From Clostridia bacterium (GTDB lineage Bacteria; Bacillota; Clostridia; TANB77; CAG-508): a stretch of DNA of 64,000 nucleotides. Below, piece by piece: positions 44,399-54,167 of this stretch (positions are counted from its first letter, which is position 1; each line of letters begins with the position of its first letter). A model generated the notes under the pieces. The model worked only from the letters and a program-made list of their open reading frames with translations, ran no database searches and was not told the origin of the DNA. Position numbers and translations under genes: made by a program. The stretch is taken from positions 1 to 64,000 of the forward strand of contig CAAGKK010000006.1 in NCBI GenBank assembly GCA_900770385.1. Direction: 5' to 3'.

Positions 44399-45637
44399 TT
44401 ATTTCATGTTTGATACTGCTTGCATTACTGCAAGTTTTCCATATTCATATGTTAATCCACCTTGCATATATGCTATATATGGTGGTCTTATAGGTCCATC
44501 GCAACTAATTTCTATTGAAGATCCTTGTATAAAGCTACCGCTTGCCATTATTACTTTGTCTGTATATCCTGGCATATCCCATGGCTCTGGTATAGAGTTT
44601 GAATCTATTGCTGAACCCATTTGTATTCCTTGACAATATTTTATTAATTTATCTGCTTCGCCAAATTCTATGTTTTGTACTATATCTGCTCTTTTACTAT
44701 TGTATTTAGGTGATACTTTATAGCCTAGCTCTTCTAACATGCAACTTGCAAAAATAGCTGTTTTTAAACTACTAGCTACAACAGATGGAGCCATATATAA
44801 TCCTTGAAGAATACTTTTATTTATTCCAAGAGTAGGTCCTACTTCTTTTCCTTGTCCTGGTACAGTTAATCTTTGTGCTGCTAAATCTACTAATTCCTTT
44901 TTTCCAGCAACATATGCTCCGTTTGGCGCAATTCCTCCTCCTAGATTTTTAATAAGAGATCCTACTATAACATCTGCTCCTACTTCTATTGGTGTTTTTC
45001 TTTCTACAAACTCGCAATAACAATTGTCTACCATAATTATTATATCTTTATTAATGCTTTTTATTAGCTTAATAACCTTTTCTAATTTGTCTATTACTAA
45101 ACTTTCTCTAGTAGAATATCCCTTTGATCTTTGTATTTCAATTACCTTTATATTGCCTTTTTTAACTCTTTTTTCTATTTCTTCATAGTCGAAATCATTA
45201 TCTTTTAAATCTATTTGTTCGTATTTTACTCCAAAAGCTTTTAATGAACTTTCATTTTCTTCAATTCCTATTATCTGGTCTAGAGTATCATATGGTTTTC
45301 CTGTAATACTAAGTAATGTATCATTTGGTCTTAATAGCGCAAATAATGTTACTGTTAAAGCATGAGTACCAGATATAAATTGACTCCTTACTAGGCTATC
45401 TTCTGCTCCTAACACCTCTGCAAATACTTTTTCTATTGTATCTCTTCCAATATCTGAATAGCCATAACCTGTTGTTGATTGAAAATGCATATCTGAAATA
45501 TTATTGTTTTGAAATGCATTTAAAACTTTTTGGCTAAAATACATACAATTTTTGTCTATGTCTTTTATTGTTTCTTCTATCTTTTTTTCTACTTTATTTG
45601 AAAGTTCTAATATACCATTATCTATATTTATACTCAT
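44399..45637 (-). CDS. Methionine gamma-lyase family (YnbB/aluminium-resistance-like) PLP enzyme
   Basis: A PLP-dependent enzyme of about 412 residues. SQFISGTHALTVTLFALL and the Schiff-base lysine region SLIKNLGGGIAPNGAYVAGK mark it as the YnbB-type methionine gamma-lyase family. It is often found near glnA or hfq in Firmicutes, but not here. The start at 45637 is chosen because AAGGAG lies 7 bases before the ATG. The upstream in-frame ATG at 45658 would overlap the WG-repeat gene. The reaction is probably C-S bond cleavage; the substrate is uncertain. Confidence 0.9.
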   Translation of the reverse strand: MSINIDNGILELSNKVEKKIEETIKDIDKNCMYFSQKVLNAFQNNNISDMHFQSTTGYGYSDIGRDTIEKVFAEVLGAEDSLVRSQFISGTHALTVTLFALLRPNDTLLSITGKPYDTLDQIIGIEENESSLKAFGVKYEQIDLKDNDFDYEEIEKRVKKGNIKVIEIQRSKGYSTRESLVIDKLEKVIKLIKSINKDIIIMVDNCYCEFVERKTPIEVGADVIVGSLIKNLGGGIAPNGAYVAGKKELVDLAAQRLTVPGQGKEVGPTLGINKSILQGLYMAPSVVASSLKTAIFASCMLEELGYKVSPKYNSKRADIVQNIEFGEADKLIKYCQGIQMGSAIDSNSIPEPWDMPGYTDKVIMASGSFIQGSSIEISCDGPIRPPYIAYMQGGLTYEYGKLAVMQAVSNMK

Positions 45638-45647
45638 TTTTTTCTCC

Positions 45648-47066
45648 TTAATTTTCATCTGATATACCTTCTACATATAGGCTATCCGTATAAAATGTAG
45701 TTCTATAATCATAGGTTACTTTATAATATTTTCCTATAAAACTTATTTCATCTAGGCTATCCAATTTATAAGTTGGATTTTGAATAATTTTTCCTTTTTC
45801 GTCTATAGAACCCCACTTTCCATTCTTTTTTATTCCTGCAAATCCATATTTATTCATTTCTGTTACTTCATCATAAATATAATCTATTACCACTTTAGAA
45901 TTTTTATCTACAAAGCCCCATTTTCCATTTTTTTGAGTTGGCACCAAAGTTGGATTTGCCATTTTTGCTGCACTATTATTTGCTTCTTCTTTTATTTCTT
46001 CTTTCTCTTTTTTTGGTTCTTCTATTTCTTTTCCATTTAAATCATAATATACTATTTTTTCGTTACTTTTTGTTTCTATATAATTGCTATATACATTAAT
46101 CTCGTCATATTGAGTAGACAATATCTTTTTTCCTTTTGAACTGCATACTCCTAATTTTGTGCTTCTTGTTACTATAAATAAATTCTCTATACCGCTATAA
46201 TCAATGTCTTGGTATTTGAAATCTATTATTACTTTTTTATTTTTTATTAAACCACATTGACCATTCTTTCTTGCTATTATAAATATATTTTTATCTGTAT
46301 CTTCTGTTTTTACATCACCAATTCTTATAATTTCGCTATAATCTAAGTTTAATAACATTTTTTGTTTTTCGTTTAAATATCCGTATCTGTATCCTTCTTT
46401 TGTTTTCTCTCCAACTATATATCCAGATAATTTATAGCCATTATTAGATGTATAATATTCATCTCCTGATATATAATCATACTTTATTTTTATTAGTTCT
46501 ACTCCTTTGTTATTTATTACTCCATATTTTCCATCTTTTTTTACTAAAAGCTCTCCTTCTTTGCAGCTTAGTCCTTCAACTTCATCGTATATTGCTTCTG
46601 TTAGCATTTTTCCACTTAAATCTATTATTCCATACTTATTATTAGCTTTATATTTTAATAAATTTTTTTCGTATGGCATTGATGTTTCTATTCCATTTAG
46701 AGCTATTGTATCAAGCTCATTATATTTTGAAAATAATTCTGTTTCTTGTGAGTTAATTACTTTTGTTCTGCATTTTCCTGTTTTATCATTGTAATCAAAA
46801 TAACAAACAAATATTGCACTTGATGGGTTTGGAATATGAATATCATAGTATTTAGGTTCAATAACAATGTTACCTTTATCATCTATTATTCCACTTTTTC
46901 CATCACTTTCTAAAACAAAATACTTTTCAGTATTTACTGTTTCTAGATTATAATCTTTTTTAAATTTATTTTTTGTTATTTTTATAATTGGTATTAAAAC
47001 AATTAGCATAACAATTACAATTATTTGTATTTTATATTTTATAACTATTTCCAACATTTTTTTCAT
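45648..47066 (-). CDS. WG-repeat membrane-anchored protein
   Basis: One N-terminal transmembrane segment (about 13-29) is followed by about seven WG/KWG repeats of the form GKYGVINNKGVELI, NKYGIIDLSGKML, GKWGFVDKNSKVVI and GKWGSIDEKGKII. A Lys/Glu-rich linker (about 355-375) splits them. The repeats form beta-propeller-like or beta-solenoid surfaces; function unknown. A consensus promoter precedes it and the PLP enzyme gene follows after 10 bases, so the two share a transcript. Confidence 0.85.
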   Translation of the reverse strand: MKKMLEIVIKYKIQIIVIVMLIVLIPIIKITKNKFKKDYNLETVNTEKYFVLESDGKSGIIDDKGNIVIEPKYYDIHIPNPSSAIFVCYFDYNDKTGKCRTKVINSQETELFSKYNELDTIALNGIETSMPYEKNLLKYKANNKYGIIDLSGKMLTEAIYDEVEGLSCKEGELLVKKDGKYGVINNKGVELIKIKYDYISGDEYYTSNNGYKLSGYIVGEKTKEGYRYGYLNEKQKMLLNLDYSEIIRIGDVKTEDTDKNIFIIARKNGQCGLIKNKKVIIDFKYQDIDYSGIENLFIVTRSTKLGVCSSKGKKILSTQYDEINVYSNYIETKSNEKIVYYDLNGKEIEEPKKEKEEIKEEANNSAAKMANPTLVPTQKNGKWGFVDKNSKVVIDYIYDEVTEMNKYGFAGIKKNGKWGSIDEKGKIIQNPTYKLDSLDEISFIGKYYKVTYDYRTTFYTDSLYVEGISDEN

Positions 47067-47096
47067 ATTTATTACCTCATTTTAATTACTACTAAT

Positions 47097-47125
47097 ATTA
47101 TATCTGCATCAATTAAATATGTCAA
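47097..47125 (-). promoter_or_regulatory. Consensus sigma-A promoter of the WG-repeat operon
   Basis: On the minus strand TTGACA (47120-47125), 17 bases, TATAAT (47097-47102), both perfect consensus hexamers. Confidence 0.88.
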
Positions 47126-47136
47126 TTAAAAAAGCC

Positions 47137-47322
47137 CTAGTATATAACAAAATTCGAGCTTTCTTCCTCATATTCTTTTGTTATGTTGGGTTGAGTTTTA
47201 AAATAAAAAAATGATTTAATAGTTGTATATAGTTTTGGAATATAATAGATTATAAAAAAGTAAATTATTATTGAAATAATAATAGAAATAAAATTAATTT
47301 TAAGATTTGAATAAATTTTCAT
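47137..47322 (-). CDS. Small membrane protein (61 residues)
   Basis: The start has an AGAGGAAAC site. Residues about 9-32 form one transmembrane segment (FISIIISIIIYFFIIYYIP); the C-terminal tail is short and polar and ends EESSNFVIY. It precedes the WG-repeat gene on the same strand, but that gene has its own promoter. No family recognised. Confidence 0.55.
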   Translation of the reverse strand: MKIYSNLKINFISIIISIIIYFFIIYYIPKLYTTIKSFFYFKTQPNITKEYEEESSNFVIY

Positions 47323-47492
47323 GTGTTTCCTCTAATTTTAACAATATTTAATATAATTTATCACTTTTAAATTATTTTACATTATATTTATGAATTCTAT
47401 GTGTCTATTTAGTTATTTTTTATTATTAATATTTAGTTGTTTTATAGTATAAGTTATGTTATATTATTCATAACTAATTTAGGAGGTTTTTT

Positions 47493-48236
47493 ATGAGAGC
47501 TTTAATTACAGGTGCTTCTTCTGGAATAGGAAGAGAATTTGCAAAAATACTATCTAAAAAAGGGTATGACTTAGTTTTAGTAGCTAGAGATAAAGAAAAA
47601 TTAGAAGATGTAAAAAAAGAACTATCTACAAATATTGAAATTGTTTGTCTTGACTTAAGTATTAGTGAAAACTGCAAAATGTTATATAATAATTATCCAG
47701 ATATGGATTTATTAATTAATAATGCTGGATTTGGAGATTGTGGCAATTTTTCTTCTACTAGTTTAGATAAAGAACTATCTATGATTTCTACAAATATTAC
47801 AGCATATCACATATTAACAAAACTTTATTTAATAAATATGAAAAAGAAAAATAGCGGTCATATATTAAATGTTGCATCAATTGCTGGATTCATGCCAGGT
47901 CCTTTAATGTCTACTTATTATGCAACAAAAGCATATATAGTAAGATTATCTGAAGGAATTCGAGAAGAATTAAAAAAAGAAAAGTCTAGTGTTAAAATTA
48001 GTATACTATGCCCTGGTCCTGTTAATACCAATTTTAACAAAGTTGCAAATGTAAAATTTCATTTAAGAGAAGCAAATAGTTTTCAAGTTGCAAATTATGC
48101 TATTAAACATCTAAATAAATTCTATATTATACCAGGTCTTGATATAAAATTAGCCAAATTTTTGGCAAAAATAATACCATCTTCCATCGTGGCTAAAGTA
48201 ACATATCGTATTCAAAAAAGAAAATTAAATCAATAA
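47493..48236 (+). CDS. Short-chain dehydrogenase/reductase (SDR)
   Basis: The 247-residue oxidoreductase has the NAD(P)-binding ITGASSGIGREFAK motif, LLINNAGFGD, the catalytic serine in VASIAG and the YATKAY (YxxxK) motif near residue 150. It resembles the DltE/YqjQ-type classical SDRs; substrate unknown. It is a single-gene unit with a TAGGAGG site and a bidirectional terminator after it. Confidence 0.9.
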   Translation: MRALITGASSGIGREFAKILSKKGYDLVLVARDKEKLEDVKKELSTNIEIVCLDLSISENCKMLYNNYPDMDLLINNAGFGDCGNFSSTSLDKELSMISTNITAYHILTKLYLINMKKKNSGHILNVASIAGFMPGPLMSTYYATKAYIVRLSEGIREELKKEKSSVKISILCPGPVNTNFNKVANVKFHLREANSFQVANYAIKHLNKFYIIPGLDIKLAKFLAKIIPSSIVAKVTYRIQKRKLNQ

Positions 48237-48238
48237 AA

Positions 48239-48262
48239 GAAGTGAATTCAAATTTCACTTCT
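48239..48262. terminator. Bidirectional terminator
   Basis: AGAAGTGAA and TTCACTTCT form a perfect stem with six-base loop and T-rich flanks between convergent genes. Confidence 0.85.
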
Positions 48263-48263
48263 T

Positions 48264-49292
48264 CTATTTTTTCATTTTTTCATATAATTTATAGTTTTCA
48301 TTCCATTTTGAATACTGTTCTTCATTTTTGTGATTTGGTAAATTGTATTCTTTAATACTTTCTTCTAGTTTTTGTGTAATATATTCTGCTCCATATGTAT
48401 TTAAATGTTTTCCTTCATCTCTTCCAAACTTTTTCCAATCAAATTCTTCATCTAAATTGTAATCTATATAAGGAACATTATTTTCTTCTGCATATTGCTT
48501 AATTAAATTACTTTTGCATTCTGTCCAAGCATCATCTGTTGGAATGTATACAAACATTACCTTAGAATTATTTTTCTTACACAATTCTAATATTTTATCT
48601 AAATATTTTTTACTCTTTTTAGGAATGCGTTCTATTTTTTTGTTTTCTTCTTTTTTCTTTAATTTACTTTTTCTATTATAACCTTTTATATTTTTATCTA
48701 GTTCATAGCCTCCAAATTTAGAATCATACTTTGAAAAACCTTCTTTAAAATCTTTTTCTTCTAATTCGCTCCATCTTGAATGATACCTCAATAATGGAAA
48801 TAGATAAGTAATTCTTGCAGATTTTGAAACTCTTACATCTGGATTTGCTATAATAGATAATTTATTTACTCCAAATTTCATACAATCAACTGTTTTTCGA
48901 ATATCATTTCTTGAATCTTTTGTTTGAAAAACATAGTCTGCATCTATTATAACTAGTTTAGGCTGTTGCCTTTTATAAAACTCTTTAGCCATATAGTATG
49001 AAACCCATACAGTTTGTGAAGGATTGCTTATATGGTAGCTTGATATTCCTGCATCATTCCACAATTTCATCGTTGAAATTCCACTATATATATCACTATT
49101 TCCAAGCATTGCTACATCTATTGTATTTTTAGGTTCATTATAAATTCCCTTAATTCTTCTTGAAGCACCTCCAGTAGCATCTGACCATTTAGGAATAAAT
49201 ATTTTATTAAGAACACTGCAAATAAATATTGCTATTATACCAAAAACTATTACTTTAAATATTATATTTATAAATTTTTTATATTTTTTCAT
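48264..49292 (-). CDS. Membrane-anchored SGNH-hydrolase-like protein
   Basis: About 342 residues with one N-terminal transmembrane segment, then an SGNH-like domain: VAMLGNSDIYSGIS as block I (GNSD in place of GDS), a middle IIDADYVF strand, VMFVYIPTDD, and a C-terminal EGKHLNTYGAEYI as the His block. The layout recalls DltD/AlgX-type acyl-transfer proteins of the cell envelope. I chose the ATG at 49292, preceded by AGAAGGGG; the frame is open from a TTG at 49316. The partner enzymes (dltB, MBOAT) are not in the window. Confidence 0.7.
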   Translation of the reverse strand: MKKYKKFINIIFKVIVFGIIAIFICSVLNKIFIPKWSDATGGASRRIKGIYNEPKNTIDVAMLGNSDIYSGISTMKLWNDAGISSYHISNPSQTVWVSYYMAKEFYKRQQPKLVIIDADYVFQTKDSRNDIRKTVDCMKFGVNKLSIIANPDVRVSKSARITYLFPLLRYHSRWSELEEKDFKEGFSKYDSKFGGYELDKNIKGYNRKSKLKKKEENKKIERIPKKSKKYLDKILELCKKNNSKVMFVYIPTDDAWTECKSNLIKQYAEENNVPYIDYNLDEEFDWKKFGRDEGKHLNTYGAEYITQKLEESIKEYNLPNHKNEEQYSKWNENYKLYEKMKK

Positions 49293-49367
49293 TTTTTTTA
49301 TGCCCCTTCTAAGCAATGCCTATTATACTATTGTTTGCTATTTAATGCAACAATTATTCTACATAAA

Positions 49368-49392
49368 AAAGGACATCTTTTAGATGTCCTTT
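49368..49392 (-). terminator. Terminator of hup
   Basis: AAAGGACATCT and AGATGTCCTTT form a perfect 11-base stem with a three-base loop. Confidence 0.85.
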
Positions 49393-49418
49393 AATGAATT
49401 CATTATCTATATGATAAA

Positions 49419-49697
49419 TTATTTTTTGTTTACTAAATCTTTTAATGCTTTTCCAGCTTTGAATACTGGAGCTTTTGATGCTGGTATTTTTATTTCTTCT
49501 TTAGTTTGTGGGTTTCTACCTTTTCTAGCAGCTCTTTTTCTAACTTCGAAAGAACCGAAACCAACTAATTGTACTTTTTCTCCTTTAACTAATGCATCAG
49601 TAACAACATCTATAAATGCGTTTAATGTTTCTTCTGCACTTTTTTTTGTGTCTCCTGTTTTTGCAGCCATTGCTGCTACTAAATCAGATTTGTTCAT
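49419..49697 (-). CDS. hup: HU family DNA-binding protein
   Basis: The 92-residue nucleoid protein has the full HU signature: [15 protein letters not shown] at the start, [21 protein letters not shown] forming the DNA-binding arm, and [17 protein letters not shown] ending ([17 protein letters not shown]). It bends DNA and compacts the chromosome. Codon choice is less AT-biased than neighbours, as expected for high expression. It has a GGAGG site and follows the SpoVB-like gene, the spoVB-hup order of many Clostridia. Confidence 0.97.
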   Translation of the reverse strand: MNKSDLVAAMAAKTGDTKKSAEETLNAFIDVVTDALVKGEKVQLVGFGSFEVRKRAARKGRNPQTKEEIKIPASKAPVFKAGKALKDLVNKK

Positions 49698-49852
49698 TTA
49701 ATTTACCTCCTAAAAAGTTTGAAATATGTAGAATTTACTTCTACACTAGCATTATTCGTCATAATAAAATAAAATCCTTCTTTTTTTTTGAACTTTTTTC
49801 TTTACACCCTTTAGTTCTGTAAGAATACAGGCAATTTTTGTAAATTGTTTTC

Positions 49853-51496
49853 TTATTCTTTATTTTCTTCTTTCTTATATATACCAATGGTTTCAACCAT
49901 TTTATTTATCTTTTGACCATATGGAATCATTAGTATTTCTTCTTTTGTAAATATTTTTAGTATTATTACCATTATTAAATAAATTATTACTGCAATTACT
50001 AAAGCAAGTAAAGTAGCAATTTTTTCTGATATTACTAAAAGTAATAATGTGTATATATAGTAAGAACATACGCACATTGCAAATGTAGCAATCACTGGTT
50101 TTAATATAAATTTCTTAAAATTCAATTCTAATTTTATTGTCTTTCTTAAAATCAAAAAGCTTAACAAAAATGCAAAGAAGTTGTTTATTACAGATGCTAT
50201 TGCTGCTCCGTTTACTCCCAAAGCAGGATTTGGAACTAATATTAAATTAAATATTAATTTTAATGCCACTCCTATAAAAGAGGTAACTGCTGGTACAATT
50301 ATTCTTCCTAATCCTTGTAATGCTCCATTTGTAGTTTGCATTAAAACTGCAAATATAATTGTTAAAGAAAATATTTGTAATAAAAATCCTCCATCTGTTG
50401 CATTTGGAAACAATAAATTTATTATAGGTTGTGCAAATACCATCATTCCAAATGTACAAGGAAGCCCTATTATCATTGTGGTTAATAATGAAAAAGATAT
50501 TCTTTTTCCTGCTGTTTTTGTATCTTTTTTTGCCATTAATCCTGAAACTGATGGTACTAAAGCAGTAGCAAATGCTATATTAAAAGATAGCGGTAGTGTT
50601 GCTAATGTATCTACTTTTCCAGATAGTATTCCATATTGTGCTTTAGCTACGGCGTCTGGTAAAAATGTTTTCAAACCTTTTACAACAGTTACTATATCTA
50701 CAATTTTAGATAAAGTAGACATTATTGCACTTAGTGTAATTGGTATTGAAACAATAAGTATTCTTTTTACAATTCTTTTTACTCTTTCTTGTTTAGAATT
50801 TATTGTATTTTTTATTTTTGGTGCAACAACTTTCTTAAAGTTTCTATAATACAATAATATGTATAAAAAGCTTAATAATACAGACAATGTAGTAGCTAAG
50901 TTTGCTCCTGCAGCCATTAGTGTTGTATCTAAATTTGTTCTTATTCCTATAAGTTCAACTGCCGAAATAGTAATTGTTGTTTTAAATACTTGTTCTAAAG
51001 CTTGTGCTTTTGCTGTAACAGATACTTTATCTAAGCCATTAAAATATCCTCTTATAACAGATGCAATTGTAACAAATGTTATAGATGGTGAAAGCACTTG
51101 CAATGATAAAGTTGCTTCTGGTACCTCAATTGCATTTGCTATTGTACTAGCTCCTAAGAACAGTATTAAGGTTCCAGCAAAACCTATTAGTCCAAATGTA
51201 ACTAAAGCAATTCTAAATACTCTATGTGCACCTTTATAATCTTCGAGTGCAACCTTTTCTGATATTAATTTTGCTATTGCATTTGGAACTCCTATAGATG
51301 AAATTGTAAGAAGCATTGCATAAATTTGATATCCACTTCCATATATTCCATTTCCTATATCTCCAAATCCTTTTTTATTTGTTAAAAATATTTTAGAAAC
51401 TAATCCTAATATTTTTATTAAAACTTGAGAAAGCATTAAAGATAAAACGCCTAACATAAATCCATCTTTCTTCTCAATTTTTTTTGTCTTTTCCAT
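49853..51496 (-). CDS. SpoVB/MurJ-like MOP-family lipid flippase
   Basis: The protein of about 547 residues has 14 predicted transmembrane segments and the MATE/MOP fold of polysaccharide flippases. It contains the loop segment VIRGYFNGLDKVSVTAKAQALEQ typical of SpoVB/YtgP, and NGALQGLGRIIVP further on. It probably moves lipid II or another lipid-linked sugar across the membrane for cortex or wall synthesis. The start at 51496 has a GGAAGGAA site; another ATG is 18 bases upstream. Sporulation role is by family resemblance and by the adjoining hup. Confidence 0.85.
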   Translation of the reverse strand: MEKTKKIEKKDGFMLGVLSLMLSQVLIKILGLVSKIFLTNKKGFGDIGNGIYGSGYQIYAMLLTISSIGVPNAIAKLISEKVALEDYKGAHRVFRIALVTFGLIGFAGTLILFLGASTIANAIEVPEATLSLQVLSPSITFVTIASVIRGYFNGLDKVSVTAKAQALEQVFKTTITISAVELIGIRTNLDTTLMAAGANLATTLSVLLSFLYILLYYRNFKKVVAPKIKNTINSKQERVKRIVKRILIVSIPITLSAIMSTLSKIVDIVTVVKGLKTFLPDAVAKAQYGILSGKVDTLATLPLSFNIAFATALVPSVSGLMAKKDTKTAGKRISFSLLTTMIIGLPCTFGMMVFAQPIINLLFPNATDGGFLLQIFSLTIIFAVLMQTTNGALQGLGRIIVPAVTSFIGVALKLIFNLILVPNPALGVNGAAIASVINNFFAFLLSFLILRKTIKLELNFKKFILKPVIATFAMCVCSYYIYTLLLLVISEKIATLLALVIAVIIYLIMVIILKIFTKEEILMIPYGQKINKMVETIGIYKKEENKE

Positions 51497-51697
51497 TTTT
51501 ATTGTTCCTTCCATTTTATTCTTTTATATATTGTATTTTGTTATTTAATAATTATATTCATATTAGATATTTTATTCAAGTAAAAATCATAAATTTTTAA
51601 TATAATTAATATTTAGAATTGTATTTGTCCGTATATAAAAATTAATTTAAATCCTTTGAAATATATTCAAAAATTCAAATTTCAAACTCAAAACGCC

Positions 51698-51764
51698 AAA
51701 TACAATATTTATTATACATTTTTCACTAAAAAGTATTGTATTTTTGCGCATTTTATAAGATAAT
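51698..51764 (+). promoter_or_regulatory. Promoter with overlapping inverted repeat before the VirD4-like gene
   Basis: TTGTAT (51736-51741), 17 bases, GATAAT (51759-51764). A perfect 10-base inverted repeat, AAATACAATA (51698-51707) and TATTGTATTT (51734-51743), covers the -35 and could be a repressor operator. The preceding 51515-51697 is AT-rich with no gene seen. Confidence 0.55.
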
Positions 51765-51798
51765 ATATATGATTATTTATTTTAGAGGAGTAATAAAA

Positions 51799-54120
51799 AT
51801 GAAATTTTTTGATAAATTTTTAAAATTTCTAAAAACTGATAGAAATACTTTTTTAACATATATTCTAACAGTAATAACAATTTACTTAGCAGTAGACAGA
51901 TTGGTAGAAATGTTACTAATGTTTTTAACTGGTGTATCGGTTTCTTATTGGGGTCCTATACAATACACATTAGCAATTGCTTGTCCAATATTTGCATTTC
52001 TATTTTCTGGTTCATCATCATTTGTAAAAGCTGCTGATATGAAAATTCCTTTCTTTTATATGTATTGTATTGCACTTTACATTATAGGAATTTCTATGGT
52101 AGTACAATGGATGAACTTAATATGTTGGTTATTGTTTATGGCAACACCTGGATATGTTAGTGTAATATCTAATTTTTCTAATTTAGTACAACCAGCATTT
52201 CAATCAATTGCAGTATATTTACCACTTGTTACTTTTTATCCTTTATTCAAAAAGTTATTTACTTGGATTAACGATACAAAAGATTTAAAAGATTCTATAA
52301 AAGATTATGGTGGTATAAACTTATCTGATAAAAAAGAAAATACTGGTGCTTATTCTGTAGAATTACCTTTATATGCTAATAAAGATACTGGAAAAACAAT
52401 CTCTCTTACAGAACAAGGAAGATTTCAATCTGTATTTGTATGTGGTGTTTCTGGAAGCGGAAAAACATCTATGTTATTTGAACCTATGATGGCAAAAGAC
52501 ATTGAAAAAAAATCATTTTTCAAAGAAGCTTCTAAAGAATTAGGATTTACAGCATTAAAAACAAGAATAGCAACATTAAAATACCCATATGATAATAAAT
52601 ATTTAAACGAAAATTTCAATTTAAATATGCTTACCCCTACTTATGGCAAAGAAAAAGTACTTAAAGCATATTTAAAGAAAATGATTCTAGGTGAATCATC
52701 TGATGGAATAGTATACAAAAATATAGGTTTTACTTCTATTTCTCCAGATTATGAATCTACATCAAGAATTTTAGAAGTAGCAAACAATTATAATATACCT
52801 GTAAATTTAATAGATCCTTCAAATCCTGATTCACCAGGTTTGAATCCATTTGCTTTTGATGATCCTGTAAAGATAGCAATTATAATTTCTTCAGTATTGA
52901 AAGAAATGTATACATATGCTGGAACAGATTTAGAAGAATCTTTTAGGCAAAATGTTACTCTACAAGCAGTAGAAAATATTTCTATATTATTAAAAGAAAT
53001 GTATCCTAGATTACATGGAGATGACCTTCCAACATTAGAAGATATGCTAAATATGTTTAATGATTTTAGCTTAGTTGAAAAAATGTGTAAACAATTAGAA
53101 GAAATACCAGAACTTGCAAAACAATATTCTTTACAATTAGGATATTTCAAAAAGAATTTCTATGCAAATGGTTCAAATAAATCTGATACAGAAAAATATA
53201 TTAGTGCTGCTACAACTCAATTAGATACATTATTAAGAGTAAAAGGTGTTAAAGATATTTTATGTAATAGAACAAACAACTTAAACTATGACCAAGTGTT
53301 GGCTAATGGTGAAATAACATTAGTATGCACAAGGCGTGGTGATTTAGGAGCAAGTGTGCATACAGCTTTCGGTTTATTCTTCTTATTACTAATGCAATAT
53401 TCTGTTTTAAGAAGACCAGGAAACGAAAAAAATCGTGTACCACATTTCTTATACATTGATGAATTTCCAGATTTCATAACACATGCAACAACAAATATGT
53501 TTACACTTTATAGAAAATATAGAGTTGGAATTATAATTTCTGCACAAAATTTAAGACAACTTGGAGAACAAAAACGAGGCAAATATAGAGAAACAATACT
53601 TGCCAACTGTGCAAATAAATTTGTATTTGGAAATAACACACCAGAAGATAATGAATGGTGGGAATTAGAACTTGGTCAGAAAAGAGAATGGACATTTAAA
53701 TATAATTACGATACAGAAAAAGTTCAATATGATTCAAAATATAATGATGCTCAATTTAAATGGAAGCAAAATTATTCAGCTGGTAAAGTACAATCTTTAA
53801 AAGCTAAACAATGTATGTATAAAGTTAGAGATCTAAATGGTAAAAACTCTATTGGAATTATGAAAGTAGACTTTTTAGCTAGTAAGTATAGTGAACCTCA
53901 TTTAAGTAAACAATATAACTTTGCTAAATTTACTACTGGATTCTCAACTGAAGACGAAAAGCCAGAAAAAGATAAATTTGATCTAAAACACTTACAATTT
54001 GATAAAGCTCCTAATGGAGATGTAGATCCTATAAAAACAAATACAACAGATTCAAAATTCTTAATTGATAATGAAGATGCAATTATATTTGATATAAATA
54101 GAAAAAACAATAAAAATTAA
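51799..54120 (+). CDS. Stand-alone VirD4/TraG-like coupling ATPase
   Basis: The 773-residue protein has four N-terminal transmembrane segments (about 15-150) and a cytoplasmic ATPase domain with Walker A VCGVSGSGKTSML near residue 215 and Walker B HFLYIDEFPDF near residue 560, followed by the SAQNLRQLGEQKRGKYRETI segment typical of type IV coupling proteins. Such proteins bring DNA or protein to a type IV secretion channel. No other secretion or relaxase gene lies in the window, and neighbours are core genes. I chose the ATG at 51799 with an AGAGGAG site; the frame is open from 51736. Confidence 0.85.
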   Translation: MKFFDKFLKFLKTDRNTFLTYILTVITIYLAVDRLVEMLLMFLTGVSVSYWGPIQYTLAIACPIFAFLFSGSSSFVKAADMKIPFFYMYCIALYIIGISMVVQWMNLICWLLFMATPGYVSVISNFSNLVQPAFQSIAVYLPLVTFYPLFKKLFTWINDTKDLKDSIKDYGGINLSDKKENTGAYSVELPLYANKDTGKTISLTEQGRFQSVFVCGVSGSGKTSMLFEPMMAKDIEKKSFFKEASKELGFTALKTRIATLKYPYDNKYLNENFNLNMLTPTYGKEKVLKAYLKKMILGESSDGIVYKNIGFTSISPDYESTSRILEVANNYNIPVNLIDPSNPDSPGLNPFAFDDPVKIAIIISSVLKEMYTYAGTDLEESFRQNVTLQAVENISILLKEMYPRLHGDDLPTLEDMLNMFNDFSLVEKMCKQLEEIPELAKQYSLQLGYFKKNFYANGSNKSDTEKYISAATTQLDTLLRVKGVKDILCNRTNNLNYDQVLANGEITLVCTRRGDLGASVHTAFGLFFLLLMQYSVLRRPGNEKNRVPHFLYIDEFPDFITHATTNMFTLYRKYRVGIIISAQNLRQLGEQKRGKYRETILANCANKFVFGNNTPEDNEWWELELGQKREWTFKYNYDTEKVQYDSKYNDAQFKWKQNYSAGKVQSLKAKQCMYKVRDLNGKNSIGIMKVDFLASKYSEPHLSKQYNFAKFTTGFSTEDEKPEKDKFDLKHLQFDKAPNGDVDPIKTNTTDSKFLIDNEDAIIFDINRKNNKN

Positions 54121-54125
54121 AAAGC

Positions 54126-54167
54126 AAAAAATAAATATGAAGATGAATTCTTCATATTTATTTTTTT
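54126..54167. terminator. Bidirectional terminator
   Basis: AAAATAAATATGAAGA and TCTTCATATTTATTTT form a perfect 16-base stem between the convergent VirD4-like and rpe genes, overlapping the rpe stop. Confidence 0.88.
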
